Shown piece after piece: positions 28,610-36,774 of a stretch of DNA of 64,000 nucleotides. The position numbers were made by a program, and so were the translations under genes. Source of the DNA: Providencia alcalifaciens (GTDB lineage Bacteria > Pseudomonadota > Gammaproteobacteria > Enterobacterales > Enterobacteriaceae); assembly GCF_020271745.1 (NCBI RefSeq), contig NZ_CP084296.1:62001-126000 (forward strand). Direction: 5' to 3'. Every line of letters begins with the position of its first letter. Position 1 is the first letter of the stretch. The notes under the pieces were generated by a model. It made no database searches. It was not told the DNA's origin and worked only from the letters and a program-made list of their open reading frames with translations.

Positions 28610-28634
28610 AAAGATATATATTAAATATATCTTT
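28610..28634 (+). promoter_or_regulatory. NsrR-like palindromic operator upstream of the YgbA-like gene
   Basis: A perfect palindrome with 10-bp arms (AAAGATATAT and ATATATCTTT) and a 5-bp centre. Its inner 23 bp fit the 11-1-11 layout of the E. coli NsrR site (AANATGCATTT-n-AAATGCATNTT) except that GC is replaced by AT in both arms plus one further change. It ends about 18 bp before the start codon. E. coli ygbA belongs to the NsrR regulon, which makes this assignment plausible. Confidence 0.7.
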
Positions 28635-28652
28635 ATTGAAGGGGAAGTGATG

Positions 28653-29009
28653 ATGGTGGATAAAAGAATATCTCGGGAAATCGTAACTATAGAGAAAATG
28701 ATAAAAATCTATGAAAAAGCCCATCCAGCACCACATGACGAGCCAGAGTATTACCAAACTCTTTTTTCTTATGCAATTAATCGCTTAGAAAAATGTCGTT
28801 ATGGTAAAGAAAAACCAGCTTGCAAACAATGCCCTATACATTGCTATCAGCCAAAGCAACGCGAACAAATGAAAATTATTATGCGCTGGGCTGGACCAAA
28901 GATGCTTTATTGTCACCCGATCTTAGCAATCCGCCATCTTATTGATGATAAAAAGCCAGTGCCCGAATTACCACCAAGGCAACGCACAACATCTAATAGG
29001 GATAAATAA
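28653..29009 (+). CDS. ygbA: YgbA-like 'nitrous oxide-stimulated promoter' family protein
   Basis: A 118-residue basic protein. The conserved core is TIEKMIKIYEKAH followed by RYGKEKPACKQCPIHCYQPKQREQMKIIMRWAGPKMLYCHPILAIRHLID (read as several adjacent blocks), including a CxxCPxxC cysteine cluster that may bind metal. GTG at 28647 and ATG codons at 28650 and 28653 are all in frame; the last has the best spacing from GGGG. Close E. coli relative is YgbA, a nitrosative-stress-induced protein under NsrR. An NsrR-like palindrome lies just upstream. Confidence 0.88.
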   Translation: MVDKRISREIVTIEKMIKIYEKAHPAPHDEPEYYQTLFSYAINRLEKCRYGKEKPACKQCPIHCYQPKQREQMKIIMRWAGPKMLYCHPILAIRHLIDDKKPVPELPPRQRTTSNRDK

Positions 29010-29900
29010 CTCTGAGTGCAAAATATTTCACTAAGCCGATGGAAGAGAATACTCCCGCAGAAACTAAATATTTCCATGTAAATGTTAAATATATTTAACC
29101 ACTACTTATTTATCTAAATCTTCGGTTTATTTTTACTATCCTATTGGTTTTTTGTCACTTTTTATAACATCACTCATCCGACATTCAATTTCTGACAAAC
29201 AAAGTCTATTGACTTAAACACATCATAAATACCCCCCTCTCAAAAAATGACGTTCTTATAAAAATTAGTAACCAATAAAAATTAATAATCAAAAACCATG
29301 TTTATAATAAAGCTAAAATCTATAGCCCTAACATATACATGTTAGGAATGAGATTAAAATCTCAATATTTAGCTTAAATCAAGCATTTTAATAAAAAAAC
29401 AAAATCAATATGATTAAAAATATTAATTGATAATAAGACTAACCATAAAAATCATTAGATAAATTTATTATTGATACTTTTAACGAATGTATCCCAAATA
29501 ATTTACATCGCTATTATTTATGATAAAACACAAATAACGACTACTTACCTTTAAAAGATAAAAAAACAATGGAAAAGCGTAAAAAATCATAAAATATTAA
29601 AAACCACAAAATATAATAAAGTTAGAATTTAAAACCATAGTTACCGGTAACTTGCAGGATAAATGAATAGAACACCAAATGAGTCACTCGGAATAATCGA
29701 TGAATATTCATAAAAACATCGTAAAAACCATATTTCGAAACATTTATTAATACTTTAATTTACGATATGACATATAAAAAAACAGCTCATATAATTTTAA
29801 TCATCAAAGTAATAGTGATTTTTTATATCAATAGAAGTTAAAAAATTGACATTTGATTTCGACTCTTACTTAAAGAGCTAATTTGAATAAAGGTGCTACC
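29010..29900. other. Long AT-rich gene-free region upstream of the ExsA-like regulator
   Basis: Nearly 900 bp with no credible coding frame. Two palindromes stand out: CCTAACAT-ATAC-ATGTTAGG at 29327-29346 and the perfect 12-mer GTTACCGGTAAC at 29640-29651, which resembles a LacI/GntR-type operator. At the right end, a six-A tract runs into TTGACA (29846-29851), a good -35 element about 50 bp before the regulator's start. The extreme AT content fits H-NS-silenced acquired DNA (inference). Confidence 0.5.
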
Positions 29901-30716
29901 ATGAACAGTAAATTAAGTCATCAGGTGATAAAAAAAGTACGCATAGATAAAAGTAACCCACATGCAATACTCGATTTAACCTCTAAGGGCCTTATCATCA
30001 TAGAAAAAGGGTCAATATTACTGGAAACTCCAGCCGCAAATGAAAGCCTACATGAAGGTGATATTCTCTACCATAAGCAGGGGTCATATTCGTTTAAAAC
30101 AGAGAATAATGAATTAGATGGTGAATTCTTATGGATCTCATTGGATGATAAGTTTTTACGTGAGTATTTGTCTCATTACGGATCTCAACTCAGTGAGATT
30201 GAGCGAACTGAAAATGTCGCTAATGACATCATCAAGTTTACAACAAACCCATTAATTAATGAGCTAAAAAATAGCTTAGAATCATTTATTCAAACTCAAT
30301 ATCCTGAAATGATCCTCAAATTAAGAATTAATGAGCTACTCTTGTTATTATCTTATAGTGAGCAAGGAGCAACCCTGTTGTCCCATTTACGACAACTCAG
30401 CAATCGCCAAGCTGAGCGTTTGCAGACCTTCATGGAGAATAATTATTTAAAAGAGTGGAAGTTAAATGAGTTTGCCAGAACGTTTGGCATGGGCTTAACA
30501 ACATTCAAAGAGCTATTTCATACTGTTTATGCGACATCACCACGCTCTTGGATCAGTGAGAAGCGCATCATGTACGCACATCAATTATTGATAAATACGT
30601 CGATGAGCATTGTTGAAGTTTCTATGGAAGCCGGCTTTTCAAGTCAGTCTTACTTTACTCAAAGCTATCATAAGCGCTTTGGTTATACCCCCAGTAGGTC
30701 GCGTAAAGCCGCCTAG
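29901..30716 (+). CDS. AraC-family regulator resembling ExsA/LcrF of type III secretion
   Basis: A 271-residue protein. An N-terminal dimerisation/ligand-type domain (about 1-160) is followed by a double helix-turn-helix AraC domain. The C-terminal half follows Pseudomonas ExsA almost residue for residue as I recall it: LRQLSNRxxERLQxFME, EWKL, FGMGLTTFKELF, SPRxWISEKRI, YAHQLL, MSIVEVSMEAGFSSQ, SYFTQSY and TPSRSR. The N-terminal half also aligns without gaps (LSEIER, LRINELLLLLSYSEQG). ExsA/LcrF/VirF proteins activate Ysc-type type III secretion operons. No secretion, chaperone or anti-activator gene is nearby. AAGG seven bases upstream supports the ATG at 29901; a TTG at 29883 is an alternative. 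Confidence 0.88.
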   Translation: MNSKLSHQVIKKVRIDKSNPHAILDLTSKGLIIIEKGSILLETPAANESLHEGDILYHKQGSYSFKTENNELDGEFLWISLDDKFLREYLSHYGSQLSEIERTENVANDIIKFTTNPLINELKNSLESFIQTQYPEMILKLRINELLLLLSYSEQGATLLSHLRQLSNRQAERLQTFMENNYLKEWKLNEFARTFGMGLTTFKELFHTVYATSPRSWISEKRIMYAHQLLINTSMSIVEVSMEAGFSSQSYFTQSYHKRFGYTPSRSRKAA

Positions 30717-30811
30717 TATCTTCCTCACGTTATACGCCCTGTCAGTATAGGATTAATGTCTTAGCTACACTGGCAGAAAGGCAACCTCGCAATAAATCAT
30801 ATCGTTGGAAA

Positions 30812-30848
30812 TAAAAAAAGAGCCTACTATTTAAGTAAGCCCCTCTTT
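30812..30848 (-). terminator. Intrinsic terminator of the coiled-coil operon
   Basis: On the minus strand AGAGGGGCTTACT pairs imperfectly with AGTAGGCTCT and is followed by seven T. It lies 20 bp beyond the coiled-coil gene stop. Confidence 0.78.
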
Positions 30849-30867
30849 CTATTTAGAACCTGATTAA

Positions 30868-33800
30868 TCAGTTTGCTTGAATCACTTTCAAATCAATAAT
30901 TGACATTGAATTTGGCGGTACTTCGCCTGGAATACCTTCTGGACCATAACCACCTTGAGGCTCAATATAAATTTTGACCATTCCGCCTACACCAACCTTT
31001 TCTACGAACGAGTTCATCGGTGGTGGAAGTTGGTCATAAGGTAACACCATTGGATTTTTTTCTGTATGCATAACGGTCACCTTACCATCGGTGAGTTGCT
31101 CACGCATAATCAATGTGATTTTCTTATCTTTCACATTTGCAATTGGCGTACCTTTTTGTAAAACCTTATAGTAAGTATAATTATCTAACTTACTGTATTT
31201 CTGCTGTTTTATTTCCTGCAGGATCTTCTGATTTCGCTTTTCATTCTCTTTGGCAATCGTGGTATTATCCGCAGATGGGATTTGGAGAATGGTCGGTGTC
31301 TTACCTGTAGGTGTTTTTTTGCTCGCTCTTAATACATCATTTTCTTCACGTAACTGAGTCACGCGCTGATTAAGATCCCTAATTTGCTCTTTCAATCCCT
31401 CATCTGTTGAAAATGCTTTCAAGGTTGCCAGCTCATCTTTTGCTTTATTTAAATTACCTTGAATACTAGCAAGCTCCAGCTTAGATTTATTATCTGACGC
31501 TGTTTTTTCATCAAGCAGTTTCTTAAGCTGAAGCAATTCCTGATCTTTTTTCGAGAGATTCTCTGCATTAAATTTTTCAGCATCTAACTTCAATGCATTC
31601 AGTTGTTTGTTGGCATCTAGCAGCTTTTGCTCGATTTCAACTTGCTGTTTGTTGCGATTGGCAATGTCACTTTCAAGCTTAGCAATCAATGCTTCTTTTT
31701 CTTTGGTTTGTGACATCAACTGAGTATTTTTAGACTCTAGCTGCTGTTTATCAGATAGTTGTGCTTTTAACGAATCTTGAATACCTTTATTTTCTACATC
31801 TAATTTGGTTAAAACTTCTTCTCGGCCTTTGAGTAAGCTAATTTGCTTATTCAATTCCGCCGTTAATTCTTTGATTTGTAGGTCAGTATCTTTACCTGCA
31901 ATTTCAGTCTGTTTTTCTAATTCAGTACGCAGTTTTTGTACTTCAGTATTTGCTTGTGCTAACTGTTTTTTCGCATCCGCATAACTTTGCTCATTAGATG
32001 TTAGTTTTGCTTGTAGCTGTGTGTACTGATTCTGGCTATCCGCCAGTTGCTTCGCTATTTTTTCGTAAGCATTTTGCTGAATAGCCTGTTGTTTCTTCGC
32101 TTCTGCTAACTCAGCATCCAGCGCATTTTTTTGCACTAACTTAGCGGTTTGCTCAACTAATATTGCTGTGGTCTTATCGTTCTGCTGAGATTTTTCAGCG
32201 AGTTGAGTCAAGAGTTTCTGATTTTGCTCAGATAAATCTTTAACTTGTTTATCGCTAGCTTGAGCCATCAACGTTGCTTTCTTTTCCAGCTCTTGCTTCA
32301 CGTTTTGCAAGTCTGTACTAGCCTTAACTAACTGCTGCTTAGATGTGGCTAATTCGGCTTCTACCGTAGATTTTTGTTTTACTTTATCAGCCAGTTGCTG
32401 ATTCTGTTGCTCAAGCTGCTTAACCGCATCTTGCTGTTGTTTCAGCGCTAATTGGACATCACTTTTTTGCGCTTGCGCCAGCTTTAACTCGTCTTCACGC
32501 TGCTTCAGTAAGGCTTCTTGCTGTAATAAGTTGGCATTCACCGATTTTAACTGCTCATCCGTATTGCCGGATAATTGCAGTTGCTGCTTCGCGTCAGATT
32601 GCAGTTTGGCGATCTCGGCGGTTAATTGTTCAATACGCTGTTGAGCATCCGTGACTTGCTTGTCTTTGTCGGTCAACTGCTGCTTCATTTGCTCAGCCAG
32701 TTGCTGATTCTGTTGCTCAAGCTGCTTAACCGCGTCTTGCTGTTGTTTCAGCGCTAATTGGACATCACTTTTTTGCGCTTGCGCCAGCTTTAACTCATCT
32801 TCACGCTGCTTCAGTAAGGCTTCTTGCTGTAATAAGTTGGCATTCACCGATTTTAACTGCTCATCCGTATTGCCGGATAATTGCAGTTGCTGCTTCGCGT
32901 CAGATTGCAGTTTGGCAATCTCGGCGGTTAATTGTTCAATACGCTGTTGAGCATCCGTGACTTGCTTGTCTTTGTCGGTCAACTGCTGCTTCATTTGCTC
33001 AGCCAGTTGCTGATTCTGTTGCTCAAGCTGCTTAACTGCATCTTGCTGTTGTTTCAGCGCTAATTGGACATCACTTTTTTGCGCTTGCGCCAGCTTTAAC
33101 TCATCTTCACGCTGCTTCAGTAAGGCTTCTTGCTGTAATAAGTTGGCATTCACCGATTTCAACTGCTCATCCGTATTGCCGGATAATTGCAGTTGCTGCT
33201 TCGCGTCAGATTGCAGTTTAGCGATCTCGGCGGTTAATTGTTCAATACGCTGTTGAGCATCCGTGACTTGCTTGTCTTTGTCGGTCAACTGCTGCTTCAT
33301 TTGCTCAGCCAGTTGCTGATTCTGTTGCTCAAGCTGCTTAACTGCATCTTGCTGTTGTTTCAGCGCTAATTGGACATCACTTTTTTGCGCTTGCGCCAGC
33401 TTTAACTCATCTTCACGCTGCTTCAGTAAGGCTTCTTGCTGTAATAAGTTGGCATTCACCGATTTTAACTGCTCATCCGTATTGCCGGATAATTGCAGTT
33501 GCTGCTTCGCGTCAGATTGCAGTTTGGCGATCTCGGCGGTTAATTGTTCAATACGCTGTTGAGCATCCGTGACTTGCTTGTCTTTGTCGGTCAACTGCTG
33601 CTTCATTTGCTCAGCCAGTTGCTGATTCTGTTGCTCAAGCTGCTTAACCGCGTCTTGCTGTTGTTTCAGCGCTAATTGGACATCACTTTTTTGCGCTTGC
33701 GCCAGCTTTAACTCATCTTCACGCTGCTTCAGTAAGGCTTCTTGCTGTAATAAGTTGGCATTCACCGATTTTAACTGCTCATCCGTATTGCCGGATAATT

Positions 33801-35589
33801 GCAGTTGCTGCTTCGCGTCAGATTGCAGTTTGGCAATCTCGGCGGTTAATTGTTCAATACGCTGTTGAGCATCCGTGACTTGCTTGTCTTTGTCAGTCAA
33901 CTGCTGCTTCATTTGCTCAGCCAATTGCTGATTCTGTTGCTCAAGCTGCTTAACCGCGTCTTGCTGTTGTTTCAGCGCTAATTGGACATCACTTTTTTGC
34001 GCTTGCGCCAGCTTTAACTCATCTTCACGCTGCTTCAGTAAGGCTTCTTGCTGTAATAAGTTGGCATTCACCGATTTCAACTGCTCATCCGTATTGCCGG
34101 ATAATTGCAGTTGCTGCTTCGCGTCAGATTGCAGTTTAGCGATCTCGGCGGTTAATTGTTCAATACGCTGTTGAGCATCCGTGACTTGCTTGTCTTTGTC
34201 GGTCAACTGCTGCTTCATTTGCTCAGCCAGTTGCTGATTCTGTTGCTCAAGCTGCTTAACTGCATCTTGCTGTTGTTTCAGCGCTAATTGGACATCACTT
34301 TTTTGCGCTTGCGCCAGCTTTAACTCATCTTCACGCTGCTTCAGTAAGGCTTCTTGCTGTAATAAGTTGGCATTCACCGATTTTAACTGCTCATCCGTAT
34401 TGCCGGATAATTGCAGTTGCTGCTTCGCGTCAGATTGCAGTTTGGCGATCTCGGCGGTTAATTGCTCGATACGCTGATGAGCATCCGTGACTTGCTTATC
34501 TTTATCGGCAAGTTGTTTTTTCGCATTCGCCGCTTCAATCACGCCATCACTCAGCTGTTTTTCCAACTGCTTGATAGTGTCTAATGACTGATTATTTTGT
34601 TTGGCAAGGTTATCCAGATTAGCTTGCTTTTCAGCTATCACTTTCTGCGATTTGGTTAATTCATTGTTCAGCTCATCGATAACAACTTTATTATCAACGG
34701 ATTTTACAACATTTTGTAATTGCTCAATTTGCAACTTACTTGCTGCGATGTCGTCACTGAGTTTAGCTATCGTCGTTTGCTTTTCAGTAATGATGCGATT
34801 TAATTCAGCAATGCTTTTATTGTAATTAGTCAGTTTAGTGACTAACTGACCATCAGTTAACAGCCTATTGTACGAAATTAGCTCACCAACACCTTGAGCA
34901 ACGCCAAAGCGATACAGGTTCTTTAATTGCTGCTGCTCAATGAGTTTTGCCAACTGAGCCAGATTGACTGAGTTATCAGTCCCTGCTTTCTTCGTGAAAC
35001 TCGAAGAATATAAGCCGAGAGGATCAATAATGACTTGGTATTTAGCAAAATCCTTCGCCAAATACTTAGGATTCCATTGATTACCTTGTAGCAAATAGGA
35101 AGATACAGGCTGGTAAGATTGAGACTCAGAAGGCAACGAACAAACGTCGATAACAGGCTTTATTATTTCTGTTCCTGCTACTTGGGCTGGCTCTGTTACT
35201 TGAACAGGTGTTTTAGGCTCAGCAGGTGTTGCTGACGATATTTTTGTACTTTTAGATTGAGTAGATTGAGATGACGTCACCGTATTCGATGATCGTTGAG
35301 CCACCTTTTTCTCTTTAGTATTCTTTGCTTTACCCGTCGTGACTTGACGGTTTTCTTTCGGCAGAGGAACTGGCGAAAGAGAAGATAAGACATCATAACC
35401 TTGGGCTTGTGATTTAACACTCAGTGGTACTTCGACAGGTCGTGGCTTTGGCTTTTGACCTTCATTTTCAGATTGAAGGTAAGTATCAAAGTCATCGATG
35501 ACATTATTAAAACGCTCCGCGTAGGAGGCGGTTGAAAAACATGTCGAAAAAAGTGCCAGAGAGACACAAAGCCTTAAGTTAAGTCTCAT
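30868..35589 (-). CDS. Exported 1573-residue coiled-coil repeat protein with C-terminal FKBP-like domain
   Basis: A signal peptide ends near residue 24 (FSTASYA-ERF). A low-complexity Pro/Ser/Thr linker runs to about 150, then a globular N-domain (about 150-245) reminiscent of the FKBP-type N-terminal helical domain. A Gln/Lys/Leu-rich coiled coil covers roughly 245-1440 and includes seven near-identical 102-residue repeats (about 360-1067). The C-terminus (about 1475-1573; MVLPYDQLPPPMNSFVEKVGVGGMV and GGYGPEGIPGEVPPNSMSIIDLKVI blocks) looks like an FKBP peptidyl-prolyl isomerase fold, with the usual catalytic DG.VFDSS region altered. The start overlaps the lipoprotein gene by 4 bp. I do not recognise a named orthologue; a periplasm-spanning structural role is inference. 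Confidence 0.85.
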   Translation of the reverse strand: MRLNLRLCVSLALFSTCFSTASYAERFNNVIDDFDTYLQSENEGQKPKPRPVEVPLSVKSQAQGYDVLSSLSPVPLPKENRQVTTGKAKNTKEKKVAQRSSNTVTSSQSTQSKSTKISSATPAEPKTPVQVTEPAQVAGTEIIKPVIDVCSLPSESQSYQPVSSYLLQGNQWNPKYLAKDFAKYQVIIDPLGLYSSSFTKKAGTDNSVNLAQLAKLIEQQQLKNLYRFGVAQGVGELISYNRLLTDGQLVTKLTNYNKSIAELNRIITEKQTTIAKLSDDIAASKLQIEQLQNVVKSVDNKVVIDELNNELTKSQKVIAEKQANLDNLAKQNNQSLDTIKQLEKQLSDGVIEAANAKKQLADKDKQVTDAHQRIEQLTAEIAKLQSDAKQQLQLSGNTDEQLKSVNANLLQQEALLKQREDELKLAQAQKSDVQLALKQQQDAVKQLEQQNQQLAEQMKQQLTDKDKQVTDAQQRIEQLTAEIAKLQSDAKQQLQLSGNTDEQLKSVNANLLQQEALLKQREDELKLAQAQKSDVQLALKQQQDAVKQLEQQNQQLAEQMKQQLTDKDKQVTDAQQRIEQLTAEIAKLQSDAKQQLQLSGNTDEQLKSVNANLLQQEALLKQREDELKLAQAQKSDVQLALKQQQDAVKQLEQQNQQLAEQMKQQLTDKDKQVTDAQQRIEQLTAEIAKLQSDAKQQLQLSGNTDEQLKSVNANLLQQEALLKQREDELKLAQAQKSDVQLALKQQQDAVKQLEQQNQQLAEQMKQQLTDKDKQVTDAQQRIEQLTAEIAKLQSDAKQQLQLSGNTDEQLKSVNANLLQQEALLKQREDELKLAQAQKSDVQLALKQQQDAVKQLEQQNQQLAEQMKQQLTDKDKQVTDAQQRIEQLTAEIAKLQSDAKQQLQLSGNTDEQLKSVNANLLQQEALLKQREDELKLAQAQKSDVQLALKQQQDAVKQLEQQNQQLAEQMKQQLTDKDKQVTDAQQRIEQLTAEIAKLQSDAKQQLQLSGNTDEQLKSVNANLLQQEALLKQREDELKLAQAQKSDVQLALKQQQDAVKQLEQQNQQLADKVKQKSTVEAELATSKQQLVKASTDLQNVKQELEKKATLMAQASDKQVKDLSEQNQKLLTQLAEKSQQNDKTTAILVEQTAKLVQKNALDAELAEAKKQQAIQQNAYEKIAKQLADSQNQYTQLQAKLTSNEQSYADAKKQLAQANTEVQKLRTELEKQTEIAGKDTDLQIKELTAELNKQISLLKGREEVLTKLDVENKGIQDSLKAQLSDKQQLESKNTQLMSQTKEKEALIAKLESDIANRNKQQVEIEQKLLDANKQLNALKLDAEKFNAENLSKKDQELLQLKKLLDEKTASDNKSKLELASIQGNLNKAKDELATLKAFSTDEGLKEQIRDLNQRVTQLREENDVLRASKKTPTGKTPTILQIPSADNTTIAKENEKRNQKILQEIKQQKYSKLDNYTYYKVLQKGTPIANVKDKKITLIMREQLTDGKVTVMHTEKNPMVLPYDQLPPPMNSFVEKVGVGGMVKIYIEPQGGYGPEGIPGEVPPNSMSIIDLKVIQAN
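32387..34510 (-). repeat. Seven tandem 306-bp coding repeats, with a 918-bp higher-order unit
   Basis: The same motif (GCATCCGTGACTTGCTT) recurs at 32644, 32950, 33256, 33562, 33868, 34174 and 34480, exactly every 306 bp. Each unit encodes 102 residues beginning QQLTDKDKQVTDAQQRIEQL. Units differ at only a few, mostly silent, positions. Those variants show that units 2-3-4 and 5-6-7 (counted from low coordinate) share haplotypes, so a three-unit block of 918 bp was probably duplicated. Period 102 equals thirteen heptads plus one hendecad, which would keep a coiled coil in register. Confidence 0.95.
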
Positions 35590-36086
35590 AATCCATTAAT
35601 TTTCTGCAAAGTTGATTCCGTTGATAGCACTGCGTTGTAACGCACCTTAGCACAAAGAACTTTTGTTTTAGATTCAATAGCCATTTGTAATAGCTCAATA
35701 GTATCTGGGCTAGCAGTTGCTTCGATTTGTTTGTACAGCTGATTAATTTCACTCACTTCTTTAAATGATCCTACCAGACGATTATAACTTTCTGGTGATA
35801 GCGTTTTCAGTGAACTGAGTTCTTTAATACAAGTATTTAGTGGTGCAACACCTTGCGGCTCAACACCATTTGATGAACGTTCTAAAGCATTATTTAAAAC
35901 ATTCTGAGATTCAGGGTAAGAATCATCAGCTTTACTATTTTGCGGTGAATTATTTGTTGCTACTGTGGAGGTTTGAGAATCAGCTAATGCCGCCTTTTGC
36001 TCATTTTGACCAGTGACACAGCCAGAAAGTAAAACCGTGCTTACCGCAAGCAAGGACGCGACATAAAATTTATTTTTTAAAAACAT
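35586..36086 (-). CDS. Small outer-membrane lipoprotein, coupled to the coiled-coil protein
   Basis: A 166-residue protein with a type II signal peptide; the lipobox is LSGC with the lipidated Cys23, and residue 24 is Val, so outer-membrane sorting is expected. A Ser/Asn/Gln-rich linker leads to a C-terminal helical domain (LNTCIKELSSLKTLSPESYNRLVG and further) with two cysteines that could pair. No known family recognised. Its last codons overlap the start of the large coiled-coil gene by ATGA, so the two are translationally coupled and probably act together at the cell envelope. Confidence 0.82.
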   Translation of the reverse strand: MFLKNKFYVASLLAVSTVLLSGCVTGQNEQKAALADSQTSTVATNNSPQNSKADDSYPESQNVLNNALERSSNGVEPQGVAPLNTCIKELSSLKTLSPESYNRLVGSFKEVSEINQLYKQIEATASPDTIELLQMAIESKTKVLCAKVRYNAVLSTESTLQKINGL

Positions 36087-36774
36087 ATATTTACCTTACC
36101 AGTACTTTTCTTCGCTATTATTATGATGTCCTAGAAACCTAGTGTAAGCTAAAAACTTGCTATTTTCTATATAGCCGATTAGAGAAATAGAGACTTCTCA
36201 TAAATCTTATGCTTTTTTTATTTTGTGCCAATTTAGTTTTACAACCACGGAATTGTTATTTTAGTACATTAATACTCATATCTCTCTAAATAAGATATTG
36301 CATACTTGTGTTTACTGATTATTTTTGCACATTAATTAACATCAAAAACACATTTCATTAGTAATAAATCAAAATAAGCTTTGCTCGCACACCTTATCTT
36401 TCAGGCTTTTATAAAGTTAAATTAATTAAATTAAAATCATGATGTTACGGACAAGTAAATTGACTCTATCAAAAATTAGAAATACTCACATCTTGAAATA
36501 TTACAATGAGATGATAAAAGTGACTCCGATGATAAAGATAGATATTGAGTAAAATAAAATTCTACACTTATTAAAGCAGTCAAAGAATAGCAGTTATCTT
36601 AAAAAGATATTGAGCTTCAATTAACTCATAACGTGATGTAACGCAGATTTTTATTTTTATATCGGCAAGCTACAACAAATTAACTGAGGGCTTGAATGTG
36701 AATATTAAATAAAAATATCATGATTCATTGAGAAGATTCATGCCCAGTTATTAACTGGGCATGAAAAACAAAGC
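36087..36774. promoter_or_regulatory. AT-rich region upstream of the lipoprotein/coiled-coil operon
   Basis: About 690 bp with no gene. It should contain the promoter of the lipoprotein gene and the end of the lysS transcript. The strong AT bias matches the 29-kb spacer and contrasts with the lysS region. No consensus operator was identified. Confidence 0.45.
36740..36762 (-). terminator. Hairpin downstream of lysS
   Basis: ATGCCCAGTT and AACTGGGCAT form a perfect 10-bp stem with a 3-nt loop, 13 bp after the lysS stop. The T-run expected of a strong intrinsic terminator is missing on the minus strand, so it may be a weak terminator or a 3'-end stabiliser. Confidence 0.65.

Noticed and set aside
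29640-29651. GTTACCGGTAAC as a functional GntR operator
   Set aside because: It resembles such operators, but no gluconate or related gene is near and it is far from any start; kept only as an observation.
32387-34510. Regular repeats considered as a CRISPR or non-coding satellite
   Set aside because: The period is 306 bp with no spacer-like unique segments, and the repeats keep one long reading frame with mostly silent changes.
34601-34825. 74-codon frame opposite the coiled-coil gene
   Set aside because: Mirror of the Gln/Leu-rich coding strand; no independent evidence.
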